Assembly (NCBI GenBank): GCA_002307185.1
Contig: DBTT01000011.1
Coordinates: 141,272 to 205,271 of the forward strand
Source of the DNA: Bacteroidales bacterium UBA1309
GTDB taxonomy: Bacteria > Bacteroidota > Bacteroidia > Bacteroidales > Dysgonomonadaceae
Direction: 5' to 3'
Length of the DNA stretch: 64,000 nucleotides
A program made the translations under genes and the position numbers. Below the pieces are notes generated by a model, which was given only the letters and a program-made list of their open reading frames with translations, had not been told where the DNA came from and made no database searches. Positions 50,050 to 59,839 of this stretch are shown here, piece after piece. The number at the start of each line of letters is the position of its first letter. Within the stretch, counting starts at the first letter, position 1.

Positions 50050-50150
50050 TGTCTTTTTTATGAATGGTTATTAATAAAAATATATAAGAAAGCGAAGCCC
50101 GGCGTGATTAAGAGTCATTTACTAACCTCCACCGTGCTTCACATTTTATA

Positions 50151-52274
50151 TTACTTAATCAAGTCAACGCGGCCTTTGGCTTCTTCCAACACTTGACGGG
50201 CGATAGAAGCTGACACTTCCTCGTAATGGGAGAATGTCATGGCTGAAGTAGCGCGTCCCGAAGTGATTGTACGCAAAGAAGTCACGTAACCGAACATTTC
50301 AGCCAATGGGACTTTTGCTTTTACAACACGAGCACCAGAACGGCTCGATTCCATTCCTTCCACCTGACCGCGACGTTTGTTCAAGTCGGAAATCACGTCA
50401 CCCATACTTTCTTCCGGAGTAACAACTTCCAAGCTCATAATCGGTTCAAGCAAAATTGGTCTAGCCTTTTCGGAAGCTGATTTGAATGCAAAACGAGCAC
50501 AAAGTTCGAACGACAACTGGTCGGAGTCAACAGGGTGGAAAGATCCATCTACCAAGACAACTTTCAGCTTGTCCAAAGAGTATCCAGCGAGTACACCATT
50601 TTTCATAGCGGACAAGAATCCTTTTTGAACGGAAGGCACAAATTCTTTTGGAATGTTCCCTCCCCTTACTTCGTCAACGAATTGCAACTCGCCTTCGAAT
50701 TCTTCATCAGCGGGCCCTACTTTAACGATGATGTCGGCAAACTTACCACGACCACCCGATTGTTTCTTGTAAACTTCACGAAGTTCAACAGTGTCGCGGA
50801 TAGCTTCTTTGTAAGAAACTTGAGGACGACCCTGGTTACATTCCACTTTAAATTCACGTTTCAAACGGTCGATGATGATTTCCAAGTGAAGCTCACCCAT
50901 ACCTTCAATGATCGTTTGACCAGAATCTTCGTCAGTGTGGACACGGAATGTTGGATCTTCTTCAGCCAATTTAGCCAAACCATTAGACAACTTGTCGATA
51001 TCTTTCTGAGTCTTAGGCTCGATGGAGATACCAATTACGGGTTCTGGGAAGTCCATAGATTCCAATACGATTGGGCTATCTTCGTTACAAAGGGTGTCAC
51101 CCGTACGGATATCTTTGAAACCAACACCTGCGCCAATGTCACCACAACCGATCACATCTTTTGGGTTTTGCTTGTTGGAGTGCATCTGGAACAAACGTGA
51201 AATACGCTCTTTCTTATCGGAACGTGGGTTGTACACGTAAGATCCGGCAGGAAGTTCTCCTGAATATACACGGAAGAAACACAAACGTCCCACGAATGGA
51301 TCGGTAGCGATCTTGAATGCCAAGGCACAAAGAGGCTCGTCTGGATTTGGGTGACGCACGATTTTTTCATCTGTGCGAGGGTCAATTCCTTCGATAGCTT
51401 CTGTATCCACAGGGCTAGGCAAGAACTTCGAAACCGCATCCAAAAGCGGTTGCACTCCTTTGTTCTTGAATGAAGAGCCACAAAGCATCGGATTGATTTG
51501 CATGTTCAATGTTCCTTTGCGCAAAGCGACAAGGATTTCATCTTCTGTGATGGTTGAAGGATCATCGAAGAATTTTTCCATGAGAGTTTCATCGCATTCA
51601 GCAACTTGCTCCAACATTTTTTCTCTCCATTCTTCAGCTTCAGCCAAAACATCAGCAGGGATGTCAGCCAATTCGTAGTCAGCACCCATTGTTTCATCGT
51701 GCCAGTACATGGCCTTCATCGTCACCAAATCAACGATGCCCCTGAAGTGTTCTTCAGCACCGATTGGGATTTGGATTGGACAAGGAGTCGCACCTAGCAC
51801 AGTCTTAATCTGACGAACTACGTCAAAAAAGTCTGCGCCAGAACGGTCCATTTTGTTCACGTAACAAATACGTGGCACCTTATATTTATCAGCTTGACGC
51901 CACACGGTTTCAGACTGAGGTTCGACGCCACCAACGGCACAGAAAGTTGCGATGGCTCCGTCAAGAATACGAAGCGAACGTTCTACCTCCACAGTGAAGT
52001 CAACGTGTCCCGGGGTATCAATCAAGTTGACTTTGTAGATCTCATTATTATATCTCCACTGAGTGGTAGTAGCGGCAGAAGTGATAGTGATACCACGTTC
52101 TTGCTCTTGCTCCATCCAGTCCATGGTTGCAGCTCCATCATGCACCTCACCAATCTTGTGTGTCAATCCTGTATAAAACAAGATACGCTCAGATGTTGTG
52201 GTTTTTCCCGCATCGATATGCGCCATGATACCGATGTTTCTGGTGAGTCTTAAAGCATCATTTACTTTTGCCAT
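50151..52274 (-). CDS. fusA: Elongation factor G
   Basis: A 707-residue translocation GTPase. G motifs are GIMAHIDAGKTTTSER, ERGITITSA, IDTPGHVDF and VNKMDRSGAD; domains II-V follow, with IEGMGELHLEIIIDRL, the domain IV loop region SGGRGKFADI (QSGGRGKFAD), and HYEEVSASIARQVLEEAKG at the end. It is of normal length and sits 24 bases after rpsG. The G domain and tail resemble the housekeeping factor rather than a stress or tetracycline-type paralogue. Confidence 0.98.
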   Translation of the reverse strand: MAKVNDALRLTRNIGIMAHIDAGKTTTSERILFYTGLTHKIGEVHDGAATMDWMEQEQERGITITSAATTTQWRYNNEIYKVNLIDTPGHVDFTVEVERSLRILDGAIATFCAVGGVEPQSETVWRQADKYKVPRICYVNKMDRSGADFFDVVRQIKTVLGATPCPIQIPIGAEEHFRGIVDLVTMKAMYWHDETMGADYELADIPADVLAEAEEWREKMLEQVAECDETLMEKFFDDPSTITEDEILVALRKGTLNMQINPMLCGSSFKNKGVQPLLDAVSKFLPSPVDTEAIEGIDPRTDEKIVRHPNPDEPLCALAFKIATDPFVGRLCFFRVYSGELPAGSYVYNPRSDKKERISRLFQMHSNKQNPKDVIGCGDIGAGVGFKDIRTGDTLCNEDSPIVLESMDFPEPVIGISIEPKTQKDIDKLSNGLAKLAEEDPTFRVHTDEDSGQTIIEGMGELHLEIIIDRLKREFKVECNQGRPQVSYKEAIRDTVELREVYKKQSGGRGKFADIIVKVGPADEEFEGELQFVDEVRGGNIPKEFVPSVQKGFLSAMKNGVLAGYSLDKLKVVLVDGSFHPVDSDQLSFELCARFAFKSASEKARPILLEPIMSLEVVTPEESMGDVISDLNKRRGQVEGMESSRSGARVVKAKVPLAEMFGYVTSLRTITSGRATSAMTFSHYEEVSASIARQVLEEAKGRVDLIK

Positions 52275-52298
52275 TGCTGTTTATTCCTTTCTTCTTAA

Positions 52299-52775
52299 TT
52301 AAAATCTGAAATATGCGAATGCACGGTTAGCTTCGGCCATTCTGTGCATATCTTCTTTGCGTTTGTAGGCACCTCCTTGGTTGTTGAAAGCGTCAACGAT
52401 TTCAGCCGCCAATTTGTCAGCCATTGTTTTGCCGCCTCTCTTGCGAGCATAAAGGATCAAGTTTTTCATTGAAACCGATTCCTTACGGTCAGGGCGAATT
52501 TCTGTTGGAACTTGAAAAGTAGCACCACCCACGCGGCGAGATTTCACTTCCACTTGTGGTGTAATATTATCGAGAGCAGATTTCCAAATCTCAAGCGTAG
52601 ATTTCTCTTCGTTTGGCAATTTTGTTTTCACAACATTCAAAGCACCGTAGAAAATGTCATAAGCTGTGCTTTTTTTGCCGTCGTACATCAGGTGATTCAC
52701 AAACTTGGACACCTTTACATCACCATAAACAGGATCAGGAAGAACCTGTCTTTTTTTGGGTTTTGTCTTTCTCAT
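52299..52775 (-). CDS. rpsG: 30S ribosomal protein S7
   Basis: A 158-residue 16S head-assembly protein: MRKTKPKKRQVLPDPVYGDV, FVNHLMYDGKKSTAYDIFYG, VEVKSRRVGGATFQVPTEIRPDRK, and the ending KREDMHRMAEANRAFAYFRF-like (KRKEDMHRMAEANRAFAYF). An in-frame ATG 18 codons upstream has no family similarity and is rejected. Confidence 0.97.
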   Translation of the reverse strand: MRKTKPKKRQVLPDPVYGDVKVSKFVNHLMYDGKKSTAYDIFYGALNVVKTKLPNEEKSTLEIWKSALDNITPQVEVKSRRVGGATFQVPTEIRPDRKESVSMKNLILYARKRGGKTMADKLAAEIVDAFNNQGGAYKRKEDMHRMAEANRAFAYFRF

Positions 52776-52919
52776 TTTACTAATAAAAATTTGTTCTGTT
52801 TTGGCTGTCAATTTTTTAGTACTCTTCAACGATTCCTCCGAATCATTTACTCAACCTTTTTATTGCCTAATCCAATAACCGAAAACGTTGTTAATTAATT
52901 GGTTTTTTGGGCGAAAGAA

Positions 52920-53336
52920 TTATTTCTTCTTTCCTTTAGCAGGAGCCGCAGGAGCTGCTTTTCCAGCCTTTGGACGTTTTGCTCCATATTTAGAGCGTCT
53001 TTGCGTGCGACCATTCACTCCGGCTGTATCCAACGTTCCACGAACGATGTGATAACGTACACCTGGAAGGTCTTTCACACGGCCACCTCTAACAAGCACG
53101 ATAGAGTGTTCCTGCAAATTGTGTCCTTCTCCAGGAATATAAGCATTCACTTCTTTACCGTTTGTCAAACGCACACGTGCGACTTTACGCATAGCCGAGT
53201 TTGGTTTTTTAGGAGTAGTTGTATATACGCGTACGCATACACCTCTACGCTGTGGGCAAGAATCCAAAGCAGGAGACTTGCTCTTATCCACCAACTCAGT
53301 ACGTCCTTTTCTTACTAATTGTTGAATTGTAGGCAT
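52920..53336 (-). CDS. rpsL: 30S ribosomal protein S12
   Basis: A 138-residue decoding-centre protein: MPTIQQLVRKGRTELVDKSK, QRRGVCVRVYTTTPKKPNSAMRKVARVRL, GHNLQEHSIVLVRGGRVKDLPGVRYH. The lysines of KKPNSA and RVKDLPG, where streptomycin-resistance changes arise in other bacteria, are wild type. A Lys/Ala/Pro-rich tail extends the C-terminus. It is the first gene of the supercluster. Confidence 0.98.
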   Translation of the reverse strand: MPTIQQLVRKGRTELVDKSKSPALDSCPQRRGVCVRVYTTTPKKPNSAMRKVARVRLTNGKEVNAYIPGEGHNLQEHSIVLVRGGRVKDLPGVRYHIVRGTLDTAGVNGRTQRRSKYGAKRPKAGKAAPAAPAKGKKK

Positions 53337-53475
53337 TTTTTTACTCTTTAGAACTTAAAAAATTCAATTTTTATATTATAAAATAGTCTTTCGAAATACA
53401 GGAAAATATCGACAATCCCATTAATAATCAATAAGTTATTAACGAAACCGCCATTCTACCCATGCAATCGAGGCA

Positions 53476-53507
53476 CAAAATTACACTAAATCAGTGAGAT
53501 ATGCAAA
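53476..53507 (-). promoter_or_regulatory. Promoter of the ribosomal protein supercluster
   Basis: On the minus strand TTTG (53504-53507), a 20-base spacer and TAATTTTG (53476-53483) match the Bacteroidota consensus in sequence and spacing. The leader before rpsL would be about 135 bases. Confidence 0.8.
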
Positions 53508-53589
53508 CATCGAAGAATATTTTTCTTCCATATGAATATTTGTTTGCTTGAACGGAAGGCGTATGCAAAATATATAGCCAATTCCATTT

Positions 53590-54948
53590 TCATTGTGGCT
53601 TATCTGGAAATGATAGCACCACCAGTGTGCCTTTTCCCTGCTCGGAGAAGATTTCGTATATCACACCTGCTTTTTCCAAGATGCGCAAAGCAATCGAAAG
53701 GCCAATGCCGTTGCCGCGAATGTCGTTTGTGTTGTTGCCGCGAAAGAAAGGTTTGCTGATATCTTTCAATTCATCGGGAGGGATTCCTATCCCATGGTCT
53801 TGGACTGAAACATGCAAGATTTGATTTTCCTGATAGATTCGAATTTGCACTACCTGCTGCATTGAGTACTTTACAGCGTTTTCTATGATGTTGAACAACG
53901 ACATATAGAGCTGCGTCTTGCTACGATTCACCGTCAGCAGGCTTTCATCTTCGGGTTGAATCTCTACCTCGGGATGTATCTTCGGATTTCGATAAAGCGC
54001 TGAAACTTTTTTGATGATGTGCCAAATCAATTCATCCATACGCACATGGTTGGGCGTATCCGAGTCTTTCCTCAAATCCGAAACGACCAAAAGCGTGTTG
54101 AGTATCTCTTTTAGCCGGACAATCTCATCGATCAATTCCAACGACAATTTTTCGTATTCCTCAGGCATTCTTCTTTTGAGGGAAAACACCTCCAAATTCC
54201 CCATCATGGCTGCCAACGGGGTTCTAAATTCGTGGGACACATAGTTCACGAAATTCTTTTGAATCATGAATGACTCCGAGATCCGGGACAGCAATTCATT
54301 GAACGTGTCAGTGAGATCCTGCAATTCGTCCTTGGTGTTCGGTGAAATAATTTGCACCCCTTCCTCGTCAAGCGAAAGGGTCTCCACTTGGTGAATGATG
54401 CTGCTTACAGGCAGGTAGGCAATCCGGGCGAGCCACCGGCTCAGCAGGATGACGGCAATTAGGCCGACAAGAAGTGCGCAAACGAGGATCGTCAGCAGCG
54501 AGACGAGTTCTCTGTTCAGAATGTTTTTCCGTTCTTTGGTGACAATCACAAAATCGCCTTGGTTGTCTTGGTAATAACGCCCATGGCAGAAGCTTCTTTC
54601 TGTGGCAAAGTCGTAAGTCTGGGTTTTCCTGATTCTTTTTAAGATAACCCGATCGACCAGATGATTTTTATTGCCGAAGACCAAACTATCGGATGAATCA
54701 TATGCTTGGTATGCAATGCCATGCATCATTTGGCTGAACTGCTTTTCCGCTTTCAAAAAATCTTCGTGGTTGAGCTCGTCTTCTTCAAAATGGAAAAGGC
54801 TCACCACGTGTGCCGAATTTTCCAGGTCTTTGTAAACCCGGCTTTCGGCACCGCGGCTATACAAAACATAAACAAGGCAGGATATGGATGCAAACACCAC
54901 CCCAAAGGCAATAGAACAGAAAAGACTGAGCCGAGTTTGAACTTTCAT
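53590..54948 (-). CDS. Sensor histidine kinase
   Basis: A 452-residue membrane kinase. Helix 1 is at about residues 8-30, a periplasmic domain of about 115 residues follows, and helix 2 lies at about 148-170 with a HAMP linker to about 225. The dimerisation box is YVSHEFRTPLAAMMGN with phospho-acceptor His239. The ATPase domain has the N box NIIENAVKYS, DHGIGIP, FFRGNNTNDIRGNGIGLSIA. The stimulus is unknown. It lies 80 bases downstream of its response regulator. The resemblance is to the RprX/EnvZ group of OmpR-partner kinases. Confidence 0.93.
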   Translation of the reverse strand: MKVQTRLSLFCSIAFGVVFASISCLVYVLYSRGAESRVYKDLENSAHVVSLFHFEEDELNHEDFLKAEKQFSQMMHGIAYQAYDSSDSLVFGNKNHLVDRVILKRIRKTQTYDFATERSFCHGRYYQDNQGDFVIVTKERKNILNRELVSLLTILVCALLVGLIAVILLSRWLARIAYLPVSSIIHQVETLSLDEEGVQIISPNTKDELQDLTDTFNELLSRISESFMIQKNFVNYVSHEFRTPLAAMMGNLEVFSLKRRMPEEYEKLSLELIDEIVRLKEILNTLLVVSDLRKDSDTPNHVRMDELIWHIIKKVSALYRNPKIHPEVEIQPEDESLLTVNRSKTQLYMSLFNIIENAVKYSMQQVVQIRIYQENQILHVSVQDHGIGIPPDELKDISKPFFRGNNTNDIRGNGIGLSIALRILEKAGVIYEIFSEQGKGTLVVLSFPDKPQ

Positions 54949-55028
54949 CGAAATGCTAAAAAAATGGTATTTAAAACCGAGAGCCCGAAAATCTCACATA
55001 GCAAGCAAATAGATACCCAGGAAAGGCA

Positions 55029-55712
55029 TTATTCTTGTGTCCGAATCAAATAACCTCTCCCTTTTACTGTCTGAATCAGTTTATTGTCAAAATTGGAATC
55101 CACCTTGTTGCGGAGATACGAGATATAAACATCCACCACATTGGTGCTGGGATCGTAATTTATCCCCCACACTGTGTCCAAAATTTGAGTACGGGGAAGC
55201 ACTTTGTTTTTGTTTTCCATCAATAGCTGGAGAAGCTTGAACTCCTGCAAGGTGAGTTTGATTTCGGCATTGCCCCTTTTCACAAAATGGCGTTCCACAT
55301 CCAACGACAAATCGTCGCATTCCAGAATGGTGTCGCCCAATTGGTTGTTGTATTTTGTTCTTCTCACCAAAGCATGGATGCGGGCAACCAATTCCTTGAA
55401 ATGAAAAGGCTTGGATAAATAATCATCGGCGCCGTAATCCAAAGCCTTTACCTTGTCCTCTGGATCACCCAAAGCACTGACCACAAGGATCGGCGTATTG
55501 ATCTTTTTGTAGCGGGTATATTGTAACAGTTCGATTCCATCAATATCGGGCAGCATGATGTCGAGCAAGATGATATCCCATGTGCGTTGCGCAATCAGCG
55601 AGCGTGCATCAGTCCCCCTCTCGGCTAACACAACCGAAAACCCCGTTTCCTCGAGCCCCTTAACTAAGAATTGGCTGATCCGTTCATTATCTTCTACTAA
55701 TAATAGGTCCAT
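55029..55712 (-). CDS. OmpR-family response regulator
   Basis: A 227-residue transcription regulator. The receiver has VEDNE, phospho-acceptor Asp51 in LLDIMLPDIDG and the Lys in YLSKPF. The winged-helix output domain (about 130-225) has LTLQEFKLLQLLMENKNKVLPR and the recognition region NVVDVYISYLRNKVD, ending KLIQTVKGRGYLIR. It precedes the kinase gene in the same transcription unit. Targets cannot be told from this window. Confidence 0.95.
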   Translation of the reverse strand: MDLLLVEDNERISQFLVKGLEETGFSVVLAERGTDARSLIAQRTWDIILLDIMLPDIDGIELLQYTRYKKINTPILVVSALGDPEDKVKALDYGADDYLSKPFHFKELVARIHALVRRTKYNNQLGDTILECDDLSLDVERHFVKRGNAEIKLTLQEFKLLQLLMENKNKVLPRTQILDTVWGINYDPSTNVVDVYISYLRNKVDSNFDNKLIQTVKGRGYLIRTQE

Positions 55713-56408
55713 GATAAGTTTGTTGATTTGTTGACTTGCTTCATTTGTAAATTCATCAATTTGGCGACCTACAAATATTTCATTAATTTACAGATTACCT
55801 ATTTTACTTGTTGACAAATTTACAAATTTCTGTTTTCCTCCAATCGTTTGTTGCAACGATATGCGAAATAAAATACTTGAGGTGGCACGGTGAACCACAA
55901 GATCATACTACTAATGCGAATCAGTAGTTGAAGCTATTCACAGTCCATTATAGTTAAATTTTTTATAATCAATATTTTAAATACATAAAAAGAATAATAC
56001 CACTTATTTCTCAGTTATGATTTCCGAAAAGAAAGAACTTAAACTGATAAAATATAGATGTATATCTGTGATTTATACGGCAAAGAACCGAAGTCCCATT
56101 GCCAAAGAATTACCTTCTTTCCATACATTCAACTACCGTTTGAATTTACCGACAGAAGCATTTATTTTCAAGTGGTTGAATGAGAAAACAATATTTGCTT
56201 AATCGACTTTCGTTTGCTGACATATCAAATCAACATATTTTTTAGTCTAAATGCTATATTGTGCAAATATACTGACCGAAGATTAAGGGAACTTTCAGAA
56301 CAGATTAGAATTGAGTTGGAAAATATTTCTTCCAATATTTGCAACAAAATGATGAATGATTCCTGCTTTTTTACGAGCTTTGCAAAACATATTTCATCCA
56401 ACAGACTT
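55713..56408. other. Intergenic region with T/TTG-rich imperfect repeats
   Basis: About 700 bases with no supported gene. The part at 55720-55845 has loose repetition of TTTGTTGA/ACTTGTTGAC and AAATTTACAAATT elements. A minus-strand -7 element TAAATTTG at 55815-55822 may serve the response regulator. An open frame of 61 codons near 56017 has no family features. The right end is the leader of the thioredoxin-fold gene. Confidence 0.5.
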
Positions 56409-57635
56409 ATGAAAAAATATCAATTATTCGTTTTTGTGGCATTCTTGTTGACTGCAGTTCAGTCTTTTGCAATCAATCCACCCCTAAGTGCTGGCCGTTG
56501 GAGAGCCGAATTCATTTCTAACCAAGAGAAGTTTCCCTTTGTCTTTGACGTGAAAGTAGAGGATGCAAGCTCCACGATCGTCTTGATCAATGGCGAAGAA
56601 AGAGTTCCCCTGAGCGGATTGACCTATAAGAACGACACGCTCACCGTTCCGATCGAAGCCTTTGATGCGGAATTGAAGGGTGTTGTCCGAGGAGATGTTT
56701 TCGAAGGAAAATTTATCAAACATTACATTGAAAACGATCCGGGGATTCCATTCGTAGCTAAAAAGACGACAGAACCCCGTTTCCCCAAAGTTTTTTCTCC
56801 TACTGCGATTTCGGCAGCAGGAAAGTGGGATGTGCAATTTGTCAGCGCAAACGGGGAAGTGGAGAAGAATGTAGGTGTCTTCAACCAGAAGAGCGGCATC
56901 GTTACGGGTTCTTTCCTCACTAATTCGGGCGACCTCCGCTTTTTGGAAGGTACATTAACAGAAAATGGATTTACGCTGTCCGCTTTTTCAGGCCTCAGCC
57001 CTTATCTCGTGAAAATCCAATTTGAAGGAAATGACACATTTACCGGAGAATTTCATACGACACGAGGTACTACAAAACTAATTGGACTCCGCAATGAAAA
57101 TGCCAAGCTTGACGATCCGTATTCGCTCACGGTGCTAAAAGAAGGCAACAGCAAACTCAATTTTTCACTGCCCGACATAGACGGAAAAGCGGTTTCCATC
57201 AATGACCCCGAATACAAAGGAAAAGTGGTCGTTGTTTCCATCTTAGGAAGTTGGTGCCCAAACTGTTTGGACGAGATGAAATATTTAGTCCCGTGGTACA
57301 AGCAAAACAAAAAGCGGGGCGTGGAAATCATAGGTTTGGCTTTCGAGCGAAAGGAAGATCCGGCATATGCCAAACGAGTACTCTCGCTGTTGCGGGACAG
57401 ATATGGAGTGGAATACAAAATTCTCTTCGGCGGAAAAGTTGGGGGACAAGCCACCTCCAAGGTCTTGCCCCAGCTATCAAAAATCATCAGTTATCCAACG
57501 ATGATCTTTATCGATAAAAAAGGCAACGTAAGCAAGATCCATACCGGATTCAATGGCCCTGCAACTGGCAAATTCTATGAAGAATTCAAAGAAGAATTTA
57601 ATCAGACAATAGATGAATTGCTGAAGGGGAAATAG
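56409..57635 (+). CDS. Exported TlpA/thioredoxin-fold protein with duplicated N-terminal beta domains
   Basis: A 408-residue secreted protein. Residues 1-21 are a signal peptide (MKKYQLFVFVAFLLTAVQSFA). Residues about 28-118 and 136-230 look like two copies of a beta domain, starting GRWRAEFISNQE and GKWDVQFVSANGE. The C-terminal 160 residues are a TlpA-like thioredoxin fold with the redox motif Cys283-Pro-Asn-Cys286 in LGSWCPNCLDEM and the cis-Pro in SYPTMIFID. It probably acts in periplasmic disulphide chemistry; the partner is unknown. The start at 56409 gives a clean signal peptide; an open frame reaches 65 codons further upstream without support. Confidence 0.85.
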   Translation: MKKYQLFVFVAFLLTAVQSFAINPPLSAGRWRAEFISNQEKFPFVFDVKVEDASSTIVLINGEERVPLSGLTYKNDTLTVPIEAFDAELKGVVRGDVFEGKFIKHYIENDPGIPFVAKKTTEPRFPKVFSPTAISAAGKWDVQFVSANGEVEKNVGVFNQKSGIVTGSFLTNSGDLRFLEGTLTENGFTLSAFSGLSPYLVKIQFEGNDTFTGEFHTTRGTTKLIGLRNENAKLDDPYSLTVLKEGNSKLNFSLPDIDGKAVSINDPEYKGKVVVVSILGSWCPNCLDEMKYLVPWYKQNKKRGVEIIGLAFERKEDPAYAKRVLSLLRDRYGVEYKILFGGKVGGQATSKVLPQLSKIISYPTMIFIDKKGNVSKIHTGFNGPATGKFYEEFKEEFNQTIDELLKGK

Positions 57636-57651
57636 GTTGAAAATTCTTATT

Positions 57652-58833
57652 TTATCTCATTTTTTTTCGTTCATAGACTTTTCGGGAAATAAAATAATAG
57701 ACAACAATGCTCAACACATTCAATACCGACGATACCAAATACAATGCAGAAAACGACACATGCGCCGTCACATACGCACCGATCAGCATGCCCAACGCCA
57801 AGCCCAAATCAAAACCAATCAAATAGGTCGAATTGGCCGTTCCCCGCTGCTTGTTTTCCCCAATGTTGATATACAAAGTTTGTAAAGCGGGAAACATCAT
57901 GCCGTAACCGATACCAATGAAATAGGCAGACAGGCAAAATGCGACCAAAGTGTGCACGGTGGCGAACGCCAAAAAGGAAACTGCCACTACCGCCATTGCC
58001 GACATGTTCACAACATGGATCCATCCCTTATCTACCATTTTACCTGCAAAAATACGCGACATCATGATACCCGTGGCCCAAAAGAGGAAAAAGATTCCAG
58101 GATTCTCTATTTGGTTGTGAAGACCATATTGAGCCACGAAAGGGCCAATCGTTCCCCAGGCAAAAGTGGGCAACAATTGATTCAAGAAAATAGGCCAACC
58201 TTTGACCAAGAAGAAACGGTCGAAGGAAATTTTCTGAGGTTCTTGTGGCGCAACAGGAGGACGTTTCGGTGCTTTAATCATTGCAACAGCAATCACACCC
58301 AAAATCCCCATCAGGATGGCGCATTGCAAAAGCGAAGGAAAGCCATAGTTGCGATAGATATGGATTGCGATAAACGGGCCGAGAGCCATCGCCACATTCA
58401 TGAAGGTTCCATAATACCCGATACCCTCTGCCCGCCTCTGGGAAGGAGTCACATCAATGGCCAGCGTACTGCTCGATACGGTGGACAAACCCCAAGCCAA
58501 CCCGTGCATAAAACGAACCAACACAAACAACAAAACAGTGGTGACCCAGAAATATCCAAGAAAAATCAGCACGTAGCAAGTAAAAGCCATCAGTAACAAG
58601 GTTTTACGGGAATACATATCGACTAAAAAGCCGGAAAAAGGGCGGATCAGAATCATGGCCAGCGCATAGGATGACAGCACGATGCCCGTTTGCGACTGGG
58701 CGATACCTAATTGCTCGGTGATATACAACGGGATGGAAGGCATCAACAAATTGAAAGAACATGCCATCAGGAAGTTGGCGATGCAGACGTTAAAGAAGTT
58801 CCACGTCCAAAGTTTGGGTTGAGTTTCTTTCAT
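57652..58833 (-). CDS. Major facilitator superfamily transporter
   Basis: A 393-residue protein with twelve hydrophobic segments. The MFS loop 2-3 motif appears as RPFSGFLVDMYSRKTLLL, and the second-half counterpart near SRIFAGKMVDKGW. It belongs to the drug/metabolite efflux-like MFS group, but the substrate cannot be inferred. The C-terminus is basic. It converges with the thioredoxin-fold gene (16-base gap) and follows the folD terminator. Confidence 0.85.
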   Translation of the reverse strand: MKETQPKLWTWNFFNVCIANFLMACSFNLLMPSIPLYITEQLGIAQSQTGIVLSSYALAMILIRPFSGFLVDMYSRKTLLLMAFTCYVLIFLGYFWVTTVLLFVLVRFMHGLAWGLSTVSSSTLAIDVTPSQRRAEGIGYYGTFMNVAMALGPFIAIHIYRNYGFPSLLQCAILMGILGVIAVAMIKAPKRPPVAPQEPQKISFDRFFLVKGWPIFLNQLLPTFAWGTIGPFVAQYGLHNQIENPGIFFLFWATGIMMSRIFAGKMVDKGWIHVVNMSAMAVVAVSFLAFATVHTLVAFCLSAYFIGIGYGMMFPALQTLYINIGENKQRGTANSTYLIGFDLGLALGMLIGAYVTAHVSFSALYLVSSVLNVLSIVVYYFISRKVYERKKMR

Positions 58834-58866
58834 AAAAAATATTGAATAGAAAAACGGATAAAAAAG

Positions 58867-58907
58867 GCTTTGACTCTTTCTTTTCCGAAAGAGTCAAAGC
58901 TTTTTTT
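58867..58907. terminator. Strong terminator between folD and the MFS gene
   Basis: A perfect 14-bp stem (GCTTTGACTCTTTC paired with GAAAGAGTCAAAGC) with a 6-base loop is flanked by A and T tracts. On the minus strand it follows folD closely, so the MFS gene needs its own promoter. Confidence 0.9.
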
Positions 58908-58933
58908 AGAACATTTGAAAAACGAGTATGTTC

Positions 58934-59815
58934 TTACTTGTATATCTCTTTCTTTCCAGCCAAAAGGGTATTTTTCATCAAGGAGATAATGGTCATCGGA
59001 CCAACTCCTCCGGGAACAGGCGTGATATAAGAAGCTTTTTTCGCTACTTCATCAAACTCCACATCTCCCTTAAGGCGAAAACCCGATTTGGTCTCCGAGG
59101 AAGGAACGCGCGTTGTGCCGACATCCACGACCACAACTCCGTCTTTCACCATGTCACCCTTCAAGAATCCGGGAACACCCAAAGCGGCAATAATTATGTC
59201 CGCCTGCAAACACATTTCCTTCAAATTCTCGGAACGGCTGTGGCAAACAGTTACGGTACAATCGCCCGGATAACCTTTTTGAGCCATCAATCCGGCAACA
59301 GGTTTGCCTACAATGTTGCTACGTCCCAAGACCACACAATGCTTGCCTTCGGTTTCAATATTATAGCGTTTCAATAACTCTACAATTCCGGCAGGTGTAG
59401 CCGACACAAAACAAGGCAGCCCGATAGACATGCGTCCCACATTGATGGGATGAAAACCATCCACATCCTTGCGGTAATCAATCGCTTCAATAACTTTTTG
59501 CTCGTTGATATGCTTGGGCAGAGGAAGTTGCACAATGAATCCATCCACAGCGTCATCGTTATTCAATTGTTCCACACAAGCCAACAATTGTGCTTCTGTA
59601 ATATCGCTTTCAAAACGAATCACATCGGAATCGAATCCTACTTCCAAGCAAGTTTTGTGCTTGCTTGCCACGTAAGTTTCGCTGCCCCCGTCATGGCCCA
59701 CCAATACTGCCACCAGCTTTGGCGCACGCATGCCGGCTTTTCTCATCTCGCCAACTTCTTGAGCAATTTCTTTTTTTATTTGTGCCGAAACGGCTTTTCC
59801 GTCTATTAGTTGCAT
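58934..59815 (-). CDS. folD: Methylene-tetrahydrofolate dehydrogenase / cyclohydrolase
   Basis: A 293-residue bifunctional folate enzyme interconverting 5,10-methylene- and 10-formyl-THF. The motif GGSETYVASKHKTC carries the catalytic Lys; QLPLPKHINEQ and VDGFHPINVGRM are typical; the NADP-binding site is VVLGRSNIVGKPVAGLM. The ending TPVPGGVGPMTIISLMKNTL is diagnostic. It lies 24 bases after ffh and is probably co-transcribed. Confidence 0.97.
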   Translation of the reverse strand: MQLIDGKAVSAQIKKEIAQEVGEMRKAGMRAPKLVAVLVGHDGGSETYVASKHKTCLEVGFDSDVIRFESDITEAQLLACVEQLNNDDAVDGFIVQLPLPKHINEQKVIEAIDYRKDVDGFHPINVGRMSIGLPCFVSATPAGIVELLKRYNIETEGKHCVVLGRSNIVGKPVAGLMAQKGYPGDCTVTVCHSRSENLKEMCLQADIIIAALGVPGFLKGDMVKDGVVVVDVGTTRVPSSETKSGFRLKGDVEFDEVAKKASYITPVPGGVGPMTIISLMKNTLLAGKKEIYK

Positions 59816-59839
59816 AATTTATAAGCTAATAGCTGTGTT

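Noticed and set aside
56017..56202. 61-codon open frame
   Set aside because: No similarity, no start context and no partner; probably chance.
56214..56408. N-terminal extension of the thioredoxin-fold protein
   Set aside because: It would bury the signal peptide inside the protein.
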